Shown here: in pieces, positions 41,258-51,309 of the stretch
Layout: the number at the start of each line of letters is the position of its first letter
How positions within the stretch are numbered: position 1 is the stretch's first letter
Assembly (NCBI RefSeq): GCF_001695855.1
Contig: NZ_MBSS01000002.1
Location: forward strand, 62,001-126,000
Reading direction: 5' to 3'
DNA length: 64,000 nucleotides
From: Ensifer sp. LC163
GTDB lineage: Bacteria; Pseudomonadota; Alphaproteobacteria; Rhizobiales; Rhizobiaceae
The notes under the pieces: model-generated
What the model was told of the DNA's origin: nothing
Seen by the model: only the letters and a program-made list of their open reading frames with translations
Database searches by the model: none
Translations under genes and position numbers: made by a program

Positions 41258-42154
41258 GGCAACCGCCTCCTGCGATTGCCAGATGCGCCCGACGACGGGG
41301 CGCCGGTTGTCCTTGGCGCGGTAGAGCCGGATTTCCACGCTGATATCCCAGCGTGGGTCGGCGGCACGCACCAGCGCCCCGGTCGCAAGCTCCGTGGTCA
41401 TCAGGCTTTCCGGCACCCAGGCGATGCCCCAGCCGGCCTGCGCCATCGCCTTCAGGCCGACAGACATGCTGCCTTCATGCACACGCTGAAAAGGCGGCAG
41501 GTCAGCGCCGACCAACTCCCCCAGCAGCTGGCCGAAGAAAGACGATTTCTCGTAGCTGATATGGGGGAAGGGCTTTGCGCCGCCTTCCAGCAGGTGCGCG
41601 GCCGCCCCGGCTTCATCAGGTGCCGAAACCGGAATGATCTTTTCGTGGCCGAGCGAGCGGTGTTCGAACGCCTGTGGATCCAGGAGCAGCGGCACCTGGG
41701 TGTGGGCATAGGTCAGGAGGAAATCGCATGAGCCGTCGACCAGCGAATTGAGGTTCTCCTCCATGCTGCCGGAATCCGGGCGCAGCCGCGAGAAGACCGG
41801 GCCGGCCTTTTTGTTGATCCGGTTCATCCAGTCGGGAAAGAAGGTGAAGGAGAGCGTGTGGAGCGCGGTCACCTTGATCGTCTTGGCGTCGGAGCCTTCT
41901 TCCTTCTGCAGGTTGCGCCGGGATTGGTAGAGGTGCTTGAGGGTCTCCTGCGCCACCGGCACGAATTTCTGACCCGCCTCGGTCAGCCGCGAGGGGTAGG
42001 TGGCGCGGTCGACGAGGCTCGCGCCAACCCAGGCCTCTAGCTGCTTGATCCGGCGGCTGAAGGCGGATTGGGTGACGTGCCGTTCGTCGGCTGCCTTTGA
42101 AAAATTGAGCGTGCTCGCCAGCGCCAGAAAGTCTTCGAGCCACTTGATTTCCAA
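41255..42154 (-). CDS. LysR family regulator of the D-peptide region
   Basis: 299 residues from a TTG at 42154, chosen because GGAG lies seven bases upstream; a GTG three codons earlier (42163) sits directly against the same GGAG and is less likely. N-terminal helix-turn-helix: WLEDFLALASTLNFSKAADERHVTQSAFSRRIKQLE, close to the HypT/YjiE type. The effector domain follows (about 90-295). It lies between the D-amino-acid transaminase and the D-aminopeptidase genes and probably regulates one or both; the effector is unknown. Its stop codon is part of a repeat element. Confidence 0.82.
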   Translation of the reverse strand: MEIKWLEDFLALASTLNFSKAADERHVTQSAFSRRIKQLEAWVGASLVDRATYPSRLTEAGQKFVPVAQETLKHLYQSRRNLQKEEGSDAKTIKVTALHTLSFTFFPDWMNRINKKAGPVFSRLRPDSGSMEENLNSLVDGSCDFLLTYAHTQVPLLLDPQAFEHRSLGHEKIIPVSAPDEAGAAAHLLEGGAKPFPHISYEKSSFFGQLLGELVGADLPPFQRVHEGSMSVGLKAMAQAGWGIAWVPESLMTTELATGALVRAADPRWDISVEIRLYRAKDNRRPVVGRIWQSQEAVA

Positions 42155-42242
42155 AGCATGCACTCCTGAAAAGCGTCACTTACCGCCTTGCAGCGGCAAC
42201 CTGACCCCCTTTTAGGCACAGTTCGACCGGCTTCAAGAAAAA

Positions 42243-43757
42243 TCAGGCCCGACGGCGGTATTCCATCATCCGCGCGCGGCTGAGCACGAGTTCCACCCTG
42301 TTGTCGCCGAGGGCATGAAGGCAGACACGTTTCGTCCACGGCCCGTCATGGAGCGTGAAAAGGAAGCGGCCGTTGCCGAGCGCCGTCAGCGGCATCGCAT
42401 GGCGCACCGGACCAACCCCCATCAGCACCGCCCCATCGCGGATCTCGAACTCGGCCCCCTCCGGGGATTGCCACGTTCCAGCAAACGATGCCGGCACCGC
42501 GTGTTCCTTGGTGACGGGCAGGAAGCGCCGCGCTGCATGGCCCGCCTCGCCGACGAGCGCCGACCCCTCCAGTCGCAACCGCATCGGCGAGGAGGCCGAG
42601 CGCGAGGAAACCCAGTCGTCGCCGTCATCGTAGAGCGTGTCATCGGCATCGAGATAGGTGCAGGCGCTGCCCTTGATCTCGAGCCACCACGGACCTTGCT
42701 CCGTGGCATAGAGGCCGTCGGGAATGCCGGTCGCCGGTTTCGGCAGCGGCAAGCCGGTGAGCGCCGCCATACTTTCGAGCGCGATCTTGTTGCCGTTCGT
42801 GTCCTCGCGGTTGGAGACGACGACGAAGCCTGACCGGCTTTCCGGATCGAGCAGGAGGTAGGTCTTGTAGCCTGGATGCGAACCGCCATGGCCGACGAAG
42901 CTGCGCTCGCCGAGCGCCGACAGGCGCAGCCCAAGGCTGTAGCCGCTTGGCCGTCCGTCCGCCAGGAAACGCGTTGCCCGCAGCCTCTCCAGCACACCTT
43001 CGTAACGGCCTTGTCTTCTCATCAATGCCTGCAGCCAGGCAACCAGCGCGTTGGCGCTTCCCGTCAGGCTGCCGGAGGCGGAAATATGCAGGCCGGCGGC
43101 GGACAGCTGCCAGCGCTCGCCGTTATGCCAATAGCCCGGCACCAGACCCACGACCGGATCGTTCCAGACATCGGGCGCCTTGAACGTGACCCCAAGTGGT
43201 CCGGCAACGTCACACTGGATGAAGTCGTCGAAGACAAGGCCCTTACGCTCCAGTGCCGCCTCGACGAGGCGATAGCCGCTGTTGGAGTAGGAGACTTCGC
43301 TGCCGGCATCGAAATTCAGCCGGCGCAAACGCGCGAGAAACGCCAGGAGCGGTGCGGCCTGGGTTTCCGTGTAGACGGAAAGGCCGAGCAGCGACAGGCA
43401 TTCGCGCGTGTCCGGCAGGCCGCCGCTCATGTCGAGCGCCTGGCCGACCGTCACGTCGGCAAGCGGCGAGGCAAGTTCGGGCAGATGTTGCCCAAGCCGG
43501 TCGTCGAGCTTGATGATGTCGTCATGGCCGAGAACCATTGCGCAGAAGAAATGCTTGGTGACCGAGGCATAGCGAACGACGCTTTCGGCCGAGAACGGCG
43601 CGAGCGTCGCCAGGCTTTCGACGCCGCGCGCATGCGAAAAGCGGATGCCGCTCTCATCGAAACCGACGATGGCGCCGCCCGGTTCGTTCTCGGCCCACTG
43701 CTTGGCGAAACCTTCGGCGGTGGCGGATGCGGCGTGCCAATCGAAATGTACCGGCAT
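42243..43757 (-). CDS. dap: D-aminopeptidase (beta-lactamase fold)
   Basis: 504-residue penicillin-recognising hydrolase close in length to the D-aminopeptidase of Ochrobactrum anthropi (about 520). The nucleophile is S65 in S65-V-T-K68; the second motif is Y-S-N in VSYSNSGYR and the third H-G-G in FVGHGGSHPG. Two C-terminal lipocalin-like barrel domains follow from about residue 330 and cap the active site in that family, giving preference for N-terminal D-residues. No signal peptide, so cytoplasmic. ATG 43757 has GGAAG six bases upstream. It is the last gene after a dipeptide importer, 40 bases from dppF, so peptides would be imported and then cut. Confidence 0.87.
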   Translation of the reverse strand: MPVHFDWHAASATAEGFAKQWAENEPGGAIVGFDESGIRFSHARGVESLATLAPFSAESVVRYASVTKHFFCAMVLGHDDIIKLDDRLGQHLPELASPLADVTVGQALDMSGGLPDTRECLSLLGLSVYTETQAAPLLAFLARLRRLNFDAGSEVSYSNSGYRLVEAALERKGLVFDDFIQCDVAGPLGVTFKAPDVWNDPVVGLVPGYWHNGERWQLSAAGLHISASGSLTGSANALVAWLQALMRRQGRYEGVLERLRATRFLADGRPSGYSLGLRLSALGERSFVGHGGSHPGYKTYLLLDPESRSGFVVVSNREDTNGNKIALESMAALTGLPLPKPATGIPDGLYATEQGPWWLEIKGSACTYLDADDTLYDDGDDWVSSRSASSPMRLRLEGSALVGEAGHAARRFLPVTKEHAVPASFAGTWQSPEGAEFEIRDGAVLMGVGPVRHAMPLTALGNGRFLFTLHDGPWTKRVCLHALGDNRVELVLSRARMMEYRRRA

Positions 43758-43797
43758 GTTGTCTTCCATTGTGTTTGTTGTCACGACAGGGACGAGG

Positions 43798-44538
43798 TCA
43801 GGCGGGCTCTTCCAGCCCGACGCTCAGCATACGCAGTTCCGTCGTATGGGCATGGCTTGTCTTGCCCGCTCGAAGGTCCTGTGCACTCAGTTGCTCCACC
43901 ATTTCGCCATTCAGCATGACGCCGACCTGACCACAGAGATGGGCGATCACGGCGAGGTTGTGGCTGACGAGAATGTAGGTGAGGTTTCGCGCTTCGCGAA
44001 GGTCGGACAAAAGGTTGAGGATTTCCGCCTGCACCGAAACGTCGAGCGCGCTCGTCGGTTCGTCGAGCAGCAGCACCTGCGGATCGGCGATCAGCGCCCG
44101 GGCGATCGCCACCCGCTGGCGCTGGCCGCCGGAAAGCTGGTGGGGAAACCGGAACCGGGCCGCCTGCGGCAGCGCCACGTCGGAAAGCGCCTGGACGATG
44201 CGCTTGTCGATGTTGTCCATGCGGTGCACCAGCGGCAATTCGCTGAGAATGCGGTCGATCGTCTGGCGCGGGTGCAAAGAGCCGTAAGGGTCCTGGAATA
44301 CCATCTGCACCCGGCGGAAGAATCCCGACGGACGCTTCAGCGCAGCCGCCTCTCCACCAAAGGCGATGCGGCCTTCCCAACTTTCGTTGAGTCCGGCCAT
44401 TGCCCTGAGGATCGTGGACTTGCCCGAGCCGCTTTCGCCGACGATGCCGAAGCTGTCGCCCTTCCTCACCGAAAACGACACACCTTTGACGACCTCGCGG
44501 TCGCCGAATTTGATGCGGAGATTTTCAACGTCGATCAT
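43798..44538 (-). CDS. dppF: Peptide ABC importer ATPase, DppF-like
   Basis: 246-residue ATPase of the oligopeptide type. Walker A GESGSGKST, Q-loop VFQDPYGSLHPRQ, signature LSGGQRQRVAIARAL, Walker B LLLDEPTSALDVSVQ, and switch His. ATG 44538 overlaps the dppD stop (ATGA), which fixes the start; a GTG upstream is not needed. The C-terminal iron-sulfur cysteine tail of some DppF/DppD proteins is absent. Confidence 0.9.
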   Translation of the reverse strand: MIDVENLRIKFGDREVVKGVSFSVRKGDSFGIVGESGSGKSTILRAMAGLNESWEGRIAFGGEAAALKRPSGFFRRVQMVFQDPYGSLHPRQTIDRILSELPLVHRMDNIDKRIVQALSDVALPQAARFRFPHQLSGGQRQRVAIARALIADPQVLLLDEPTSALDVSVQAEILNLLSDLREARNLTYILVSHNLAVIAHLCGQVGVMLNGEMVEQLSAQDLRAGKTSHAHTTELRMLSVGLEEPA

Positions 44539-45365
44539 GCGGTGAGCCACGATGCATCGCGGTTGAGAACAGGCAGCCGGTCCCTGGGATGCGTAAGGGA
44601 AGGCATGCAGTTGAGGAGCCCCTTCGTGTAGGGGTGACGGGCGTTCAGCAGGTCCGAGGCTTTCAGTTCTTCCATGACCCGCCCGGAATACATCACCGCG
44701 ACGCGATCGCAGAAATGCGAAACGAGCGGCAGGTCGTGGCTGATCAGAATGAGGCCCATGTTGCGCTCGGAGACCAGCTCCTCGATCAGCCGCAGGATTT
44801 CTGCCTGCACGGTCGCGTCGAGCGCACTCGTCGGTTCGTCGGCGATCAGGAGTTCCGGATCAGGCGCCAGCATCATTGCGATCATCACCCGCTGGCCCAT
44901 GCCGCCCGAGACCTCGTGCGGGTAGGCGGCGGCGACATCGCGCGGGTTGCGGATCTTGACCTGGTCGAGAAGATGGATCGCTGCTTCCAGCGCTTGCCTC
45001 TTGCTGCCGCCCTTGTGGGCGCGCCAGGCTTCCGCCACCTGCCGGCCGATGTTCATCACCGGGTTCAGCGAGTACTTCGGATCCTGCAGAATGAAGCCGG
45101 CCCGCTTGCCGCGGATCTGGCGCATCTGTTTTTCCGAAGCGCTCAGCACGTCGATGCCGTTGAAGGAAAGCCGATCGGCTGTGATGGCGGCATTGGAAGG
45201 CAGCAGCTTCATCAGCGCCCGCGCCGTCAGGCTCTTGCCCGAGCCGGATTCACCGACGATGCCGAGTTTCTCCGCACCGAGCGACAGCGATATGCCGCGG
45301 ACCGCCTCGAACCGGGACGAGCGGTTCTCGAAGGCGATGCGAAGGTTCTGGATATCGACCAGCAT
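44535..45365 (-). CDS. dppD: Peptide ABC importer ATPase, DppD-like
   Basis: 276-residue partner ATPase. Walker A GESGSGKS, Q-loop ILQDPKYSLNPV, signature VSGGMGQRVMIAMM (the M-G-Q-R variant common in DppD), Walker B LLIADEPTSALDATVQ and ISHDLPLVSHFC. It ends with HPYTKGLLNCMPSL, the usual substrate-side C-terminal segment. ATG 45365 follows dppC by three bases. Forms a heterodimer with DppF. Confidence 0.9.
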   Translation of the reverse strand: MLVDIQNLRIAFENRSSRFEAVRGISLSLGAEKLGIVGESGSGKSLTARALMKLLPSNAAITADRLSFNGIDVLSASEKQMRQIRGKRAGFILQDPKYSLNPVMNIGRQVAEAWRAHKGGSKRQALEAAIHLLDQVKIRNPRDVAAAYPHEVSGGMGQRVMIAMMLAPDPELLIADEPTSALDATVQAEILRLIEELVSERNMGLILISHDLPLVSHFCDRVAVMYSGRVMEELKASDLLNARHPYTKGLLNCMPSLTHPRDRLPVLNRDASWLTA

Positions 45366-45368
45366 GGC

Positions 45369-46271
45369 TCAGTCCCCCTTCGGATCGAGCACATCGCGCA
45401 ATCCGTCGCCGAGGAAGTTGAAGGCCAGCGACACCAGGAAGATCGCGATGCCAGGGACGGTTGCGACCCACCATTGCTCGAAGATGAAGCGCTTGGCCGT
45501 GGCGATCATCGCGCCCCATTCCGGCGACGGCGGCTGTGCGCCCATGCCGAGGAAGCCGAGGCTTGCGGCGGTGATGATGATCGAGCTCATGTCGAGCGTG
45601 ATGCGCACGATCAGGCTCGGCACGCAGAGCGGCGCTGCATGGCGCATGATGATGCGCCAGGGCGAAGCACCGGTCAGCCGGCAGGCGGCGATGAAATCGC
45701 TGCGGCGCACGGTCATGGTCTCGGCGCGGGCAAGGCGGGCATAGGGCGGCCAGGCGGTGAGCGCGATGGCGAGAACCGCGCTTTCGACGCCCGGCTTCAG
45801 CGCCGCGACGAAGGCAAGTGCCAGAATGAGCCGCGGGAAGGCGAGGAACACGTCGGTTACCCGCATGAGCACCGTATCGACGATGCCGCCGAAATAGCCG
45901 GCGATGCAGCCGACGGCAAGGCCGATCGGTGCAACCAGGACAACCACCGCGACGACCATGCCGAGCGTCACGCGGCCGCCGTAGAGGATGCGCGAGAAGA
46001 TGTCACGGCCGAGTTCGTCTGTGCCGAGCCAATGCGCCGCACTCGGAGCAGCCAGCCGGTTTGCCAGATCCTGGATTGCCGGGTCGTGCGGCGCGAGCAC
46101 CGGCGCAAGCACGGCGAGCAGGGCGAAGACGAGGATGATCGTCAGTCCGATCATCGCCAGCGGGTTGGACTTGAGCTTCAGCCAGATGTGGTAGCGATGG
46201 CCCCAGGAGGCCTGGGTGCGCGAGGCGGGCGTTTCGTCGAGCGCCCAGTTTCGAAAGGTCGTAAGCATCAT
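45369..46271 (-). CDS. dppC: Peptide ABC importer permease, DppC-like
   Basis: 300-residue inner-membrane permease. N-terminal tail then a first helix (about 38-62), the OppC-type HWLGTDELGRDIFSRILYGGRVTL segment, and the EAA loop RLTGASPWRIIMRHAAPLC. About six membrane helices. ATG 46271 overlaps the dppB stop by four bases. Confidence 0.9.
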   Translation of the reverse strand: MMLTTFRNWALDETPASRTQASWGHRYHIWLKLKSNPLAMIGLTIILVFALLAVLAPVLAPHDPAIQDLANRLAAPSAAHWLGTDELGRDIFSRILYGGRVTLGMVVAVVVLVAPIGLAVGCIAGYFGGIVDTVLMRVTDVFLAFPRLILALAFVAALKPGVESAVLAIALTAWPPYARLARAETMTVRRSDFIAACRLTGASPWRIIMRHAAPLCVPSLIVRITLDMSSIIITAASLGFLGMGAQPPSPEWGAMIATAKRFIFEQWWVATVPGIAIFLVSLAFNFLGDGLRDVLDPKGD

Positions 46272-47281
46272 CGGACGCGGGGATCCAGTACACGATAGAG
46301 AAGGTCGGCGATGAGGTTGAGGCCGACATAGATGAGGCCGATCAGCAGCGTTGCTCCGACCACCGGGTTCATGTCGGCGTTCATCAGCGACACCGTTAGA
46401 TACTGGCCGAGGCCCGGCCAGCTGAACACCGTTTCGGTGACGACGGCACCTTCGAGAAGCCCGGCATAGGTCAGCGCCAGCACCGTCACCAGTTGTACGG
46501 CAACCGTCGGGAAGGCGTGGCTCCAGATGACTGTCGAAGCCGACAACCCCTTGGCGCGCGCCGTGATGACGAACTCGCCCTTCAGCGCATCGACCACGAA
46601 GGCCCGGGTCATGCGGGTGATATAGGCCATGCTGAAATAGGCGAGGATACAGACCGGCTGCGCCATATGCGCGACGGCGTCACGGAAGGCATCCCAGTCG
46701 CCTGATATCAGCGTGTCGATTGTCAAAAGGCCGGTGACCGGATCGATCATGCCGTCGAAGATTATATCCTGACGGCCGGGTCCCGGCGCCAGGCCAAGCG
46801 TGGCGTAGAAGATCAAGAGCGAGATCAGCGACAGCATGAAGACCGGAACGGAGTGACCGGCAAGGCAGACGACGCGGATCGCCTGGTCGACGAGCTTGCC
46901 CTGCCGGACGGCAGCCCAGACGCCGAGCGGAATGCCGATGACAGCCGACAAAAGCAGCGCCGCCGTTGCCAACTCCAGCGTCGCTGGGAAGAACCGGGCG
47001 ATATCGGTCGAGACAGGGTTGCGCGTCAGGATCGACATGCCGAGATCGCCGTGCAGCAACTGCCAGAGATAGCGGATGAACTGCATGATCAGCGGCTGGT
47101 CCAGACCCATCTCGATGCGGGCGCGGGTGATGACGGCTTCGGAGGCGTTGTCGCCGACCGCGGCGATCACCGGGTCGACCGGCATGACGCGCCCGATCAT
47201 GAACGTGACGATCGTCAGGCCGAGCAGCGTCAGGAAGACGCTGCTCAACGTGGCGGAAAAGCTTCTGATACGCTTGTTCAA
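46268..47281 (-). CDS. dppB: Peptide ABC importer permease, DppB-like
   Basis: 337-residue permease. TTG 47281 overlaps the dppA stop (TTGA) and gives the normal DppB N-terminus, a helix at once (FSATLSSVFLTLLGLTIVTFMIG). An in-frame open stretch upstream is the dppA shadow. The family segment GLDQPLIMQFIRYLWQLLHGDLG, the EAA loop ARAKGLSASTVIWSHAFPTVA and the C-terminal YVGLNLIADLLYRVLDPRVR are present. Confidence 0.87.
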   Translation of the reverse strand: MNKRIRSFSATLSSVFLTLLGLTIVTFMIGRVMPVDPVIAAVGDNASEAVITRARIEMGLDQPLIMQFIRYLWQLLHGDLGMSILTRNPVSTDIARFFPATLELATAALLLSAVIGIPLGVWAAVRQGKLVDQAIRVVCLAGHSVPVFMLSLISLLIFYATLGLAPGPGRQDIIFDGMIDPVTGLLTIDTLISGDWDAFRDAVAHMAQPVCILAYFSMAYITRMTRAFVVDALKGEFVITARAKGLSASTVIWSHAFPTVAVQLVTVLALTYAGLLEGAVVTETVFSWPGLGQYLTVSLMNADMNPVVGATLLIGLIYVGLNLIADLLYRVLDPRVR

Positions 47282-48876
47282 GCCTTGGACGCCTCTGCAT
47301 AGGAGTGGGAGTCCGACAGCGTGCCGAGCCGGATGCCGGCAACGGCCTTGCGGCAGGCGGCCGTGGTCGTTGTCTGCAGCATGAAGGCGAAGGGGCTGTG
47401 CGCCATATGGGCGCGCTGCAGCTCCTCGTAAAGCGCGATGCGCTTTGCCGGGTCCTTCTCGTCGCGGGCGGCCTCGGCCTTCTTCGCCATCTCGGCATCC
47501 TGCCAGGACGAGCGCCACAGGAAGGGCCGCGACTTGGCGTCATCGGAATTGTCGGGGTTGATGTTGAACACGTCGGCATTGGCGTGCGGGTCGAAATAGT
47601 CCGATCCCCAGGCCGAGAGCGCCATCTGGTGCTCGCGGGCGCGCATCTTGGTCAGCACCTGGCGGTTTTCGGCCGCCTGCAGCTGCACGCGGATGCCGAT
47701 TTCGGCGAGGTTTGCCTGGATCGCCTGCGCCAGATCCGGATAGGGCTGTGCCGAATAATGATCCATGACGATCTCGAAACCGGCTTCGAGGCCAGCCTCG
47801 GCCATCAGCGCCTTGGCCTTGGCCACGTCCTTTACGAACGGCGTATCGTTGACAACGCCCGGATAGCCTTCGGGCAGGAAGCTCTGGTGGATCTTGTGGG
47901 TGAGGGGCACGATGTTTTCCTGCATGCCCTTGTAGTCGAGTGCATGCTTGATGGCCTGCCAGACCTCAGGCTTTGCGAGGTTCGCCTGCTTCTGGTTGAG
48001 CGAGATCAGCACGAGCGAGGCGACGCCCTTGCGAACGAGCGTGTAGTTCTCGTCGCCCTGCAGGGTGCGCAGCTGTTCGGAGCTGAGGTTGCGGGCGATG
48101 TCGACGTCGCCCTTCTGCAGCATCAGGAGCTGCGACGACGGGTCGGCGACGTGGCGCAGGATGATGCGCTTGATGTTGCCCTTGTAGGGGCCGTTCGGAT
48201 TGACCGTCAGCGCGACGCTCTCGCTCGGCTTCCAGGACTGCAGCGCGAACTCGCCCGAACCGGCGGTGTTCTTCTGCAGCCAGGCGTTGCCGAGGTCGCC
48301 ATCGACTTCGTTTTTGAGCGCGACCTTCTTTTCGACGATGCTGCCGACGTTGGCCGAGAGGCAGTAGAGCAGGAAGGCAAGCGATGCCGGCTGCTCGAGC
48401 GTGAGCCGAAGGGTCGAGCCGTCGACGGCGACGATGCGCTCCTCGACATTTTCGGGCGTGAAGCCGAACTGGGCGACGATGAAAGCCGGGCCCTTGTTCA
48501 TCTTGATGGCGCGCTGCAGCGAGAAGGCCGCATCTTCCGCCGTCACCGGCGCGCCGCTGGCAAAGGTGGCGCCGGTGCGAAGCTTGAAGGTGAAGACCTT
48601 GCTGTCGGCATCCGCTTCCCAGGATTCGGCCAGGATCGGATCGACCTTGTTGGCGTCGTCCAGGTTGGGGTGAACCAGCTTCTGGTAGATATTGCCGCAG
48701 ATTTCGCTGCCGACCGCCTCGAAGCTCTCATGTGGATCGAGGCTCGTCATGTTGTCGAGCTGTTGAGCGACAACCAGTATGTCCTTCGGTGTTTCGGCGA
48801 GGGCCGGCACCAGGCTGACATAGGACAGAAACGGTACGGCAGCGCCGCCGATCAACAGGTTGCGTCTGGAAATCAT
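47278..48876 (-). CDS. dppA: Peptide ABC importer binding protein, DppA-like
   Basis: 532-residue periplasmic binding protein of SBP family 5. The signal has a twin-arginine-like start (SRRNLLIGGAAVPF), so Tat export is possible, with cleavage near ALA. The mature part shows SLDPHESFEAVGSEICGNIYQKL, TFKLRTGATFASGAPVTAEDAAFSL and the long third-domain sequence. Five genes dppABCDF and dap run leftward with overlaps. With the flanking D-peptidases the substrate is likely small D-containing peptides, perhaps from cell walls. AAGGGGA precedes the ATG. Confidence 0.9.
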   Translation of the reverse strand: MISRRNLLIGGAAVPFLSYVSLVPALAETPKDILVVAQQLDNMTSLDPHESFEAVGSEICGNIYQKLVHPNLDDANKVDPILAESWEADADSKVFTFKLRTGATFASGAPVTAEDAAFSLQRAIKMNKGPAFIVAQFGFTPENVEERIVAVDGSTLRLTLEQPASLAFLLYCLSANVGSIVEKKVALKNEVDGDLGNAWLQKNTAGSGEFALQSWKPSESVALTVNPNGPYKGNIKRIILRHVADPSSQLLMLQKGDVDIARNLSSEQLRTLQGDENYTLVRKGVASLVLISLNQKQANLAKPEVWQAIKHALDYKGMQENIVPLTHKIHQSFLPEGYPGVVNDTPFVKDVAKAKALMAEAGLEAGFEIVMDHYSAQPYPDLAQAIQANLAEIGIRVQLQAAENRQVLTKMRAREHQMALSAWGSDYFDPHANADVFNINPDNSDDAKSRPFLWRSSWQDAEMAKKAEAARDEKDPAKRIALYEELQRAHMAHSPFAFMLQTTTTAACRKAVAGIRLGTLSDSHSYAEASKA

Positions 48877-48980
48877 CGGAAATATCCCCTTCTCGGACTT
48901 AACGTCATGCGAACGGCCGTTGTGAGGTTTTTTGACTTCACCTCACCGTCAGCCGTGTTCCCTTGTTAGGGCCCGGATTA

Positions 48981-49001
48981 AGCACAACATGGCTTGGTGC
49001 T
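48981..49001. promoter_or_regulatory. Inverted repeat AGCAC-N11-GTGCT between divergent peptide genes
   Basis: Perfect 5-base arms between dppA (leftward) and the dipeptidase (rightward). The rest of the 286-base gap shows no gene. Could be a shared operator; short arms leave chance open. Confidence 0.3.
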
Positions 49002-49162
49002 ACCAATTCCGATTTCGGCAGGGCCTATGCATGGTTTGCATTTGCGCCGATGGACGACTTTCCCCTAGGGCTGTCAGGTGATTATGGTCGCGCGCGGCGG
49101 CGAGCTGAGTCGTGCGCAGCCGGCCGCCATGGTCGGCAAAAAGATTGAAAGGCGATCCCCAG

Positions 49163-50203
49163 TTGACAACACAGGCGAAAATTCCGGTCTTCGATGGGCA
49201 TAATGATGTGCTGTCGCGCTTGTGGCACTCGCAGCAGGCAGATGCAGAGGCCGGCTTCATAGACGGCGGCGGCAGCGGCCATATCGATCTCGTCAAGGCG
49301 GAGAATGGCGGGCTCGCCGGCGGTCTTTGCGCCGTCTATGTCGCGTCGCCCAACATGCAGAAGGATGCCAATGGCGATTTCGCAACGCCGGATCAACAGG
49401 ATGCGCTAAAGAGCACGCTCGGCATGGCGAGCCTGCTCATGCGTCTGGAGCGGCAGGCAGGCGACCGTTTGAAGATCTGCCGCTCGGCAGCCGATATCCG
49501 TCAGGCGATCGCCGACGGCGTGTTCGCGTCGGTGCTGCACATCGAAGGTGTGGAAGCATTAGCCGCCGATCTTGATGCGCTTTACGTGCTGCACGCCGCC
49601 GGCCTGCGCACGCTTGGCCCGGTCTGGAGCCGGCCGAACATCTTTGCTTATGGGGTGCCGTTCCGTTTCCCGTCGTCGCCGGATATCGGTCCGGGCCTCA
49701 CTGAAAGCGGCAAGGATCTGATCCGGGCCTGCAATGAGCTGCGCATCATGGTCGACCTGTCGCACATGAACGAACAGGGCTTCTGGGACATTGCGTCTCT
49801 TTCCAACGCGCCGCTGGTCGCCTCCCATTCCAATGTGCATGCGCTCTGCCCGCACAGCCGCAACCTCACGGATCGCCAGCTCGACGCGATCAAGGATACG
49901 GGCGGTCTCGCCGGCATCAATTTCGGTGTCTTGTTCCTGCGTTCGGACGGCATCAAGAACCCGGATACCAGCCTTGACCTTTTGGCTGACCATATCGACT
50001 ACATCGCCAACCGCATCGGCATCGATCATGTCGCGCTCGGCTCGGACTTCGACGGCACCACGATCCCCGCGGCGATGCGAGACGCAGCCGACCTGCAGCT
50101 ACTGGTCGACCTGCTCCTGGAGCGCGGCTACGACGAGGCATCGCTGGCGAAAATCTGCCACGGCAACTGGATCCGGGTGCTCGAAACGACCTGGGGCGCG
50201 TAA
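49163..50203 (+). CDS. Membrane dipeptidase (M19 family)
   Basis: 346-residue zinc dipeptidase. Metal ligands of the family are visible: H-N-D in FDGHNDVLSRLWH near the start, E in VLHIEGVEAL (about 128), H in VDLSHMNEQ (about 200) and H in VASHSNVHAL (about 222); GSDFDG is near 298. The TTG at 49163 starts the family sequence; AAAGG is about 10 bases upstream. M19 enzymes often hydrolyse dipeptides with a C-terminal D-residue. Divergent from dppA, it fits the D-peptide use region. Despite the name, no signal or anchor is seen, so it is probably cytoplasmic. Confidence 0.87.
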   Translation: MTTQAKIPVFDGHNDVLSRLWHSQQADAEAGFIDGGGSGHIDLVKAENGGLAGGLCAVYVASPNMQKDANGDFATPDQQDALKSTLGMASLLMRLERQAGDRLKICRSAADIRQAIADGVFASVLHIEGVEALAADLDALYVLHAAGLRTLGPVWSRPNIFAYGVPFRFPSSPDIGPGLTESGKDLIRACNELRIMVDLSHMNEQGFWDIASLSNAPLVASHSNVHALCPHSRNLTDRQLDAIKDTGGLAGINFGVLFLRSDGIKNPDTSLDLLADHIDYIANRIGIDHVALGSDFDGTTIPAAMRDAADLQLLVDLLLERGYDEASLAKICHGNWIRVLETTWGA

Positions 50204-50223
50204 GGCAGATCACGCAGCGAGCC

Positions 50224-51288
<1,065 letters not shown>

Positions 51289-51309
51289 GGTTCTCTCCGA
51301 AATATGGGG

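Noticed and set aside
44589-46298. 569-codon open frame opposite dppD and dppC
   Set aside because: Antisense shadow crossing two real genes; no motif.
47305-48969. 554-codon open frame opposite dppA
   Set aside because: Antisense shadow; the dppA frame has clear family motifs and a signal sequence.
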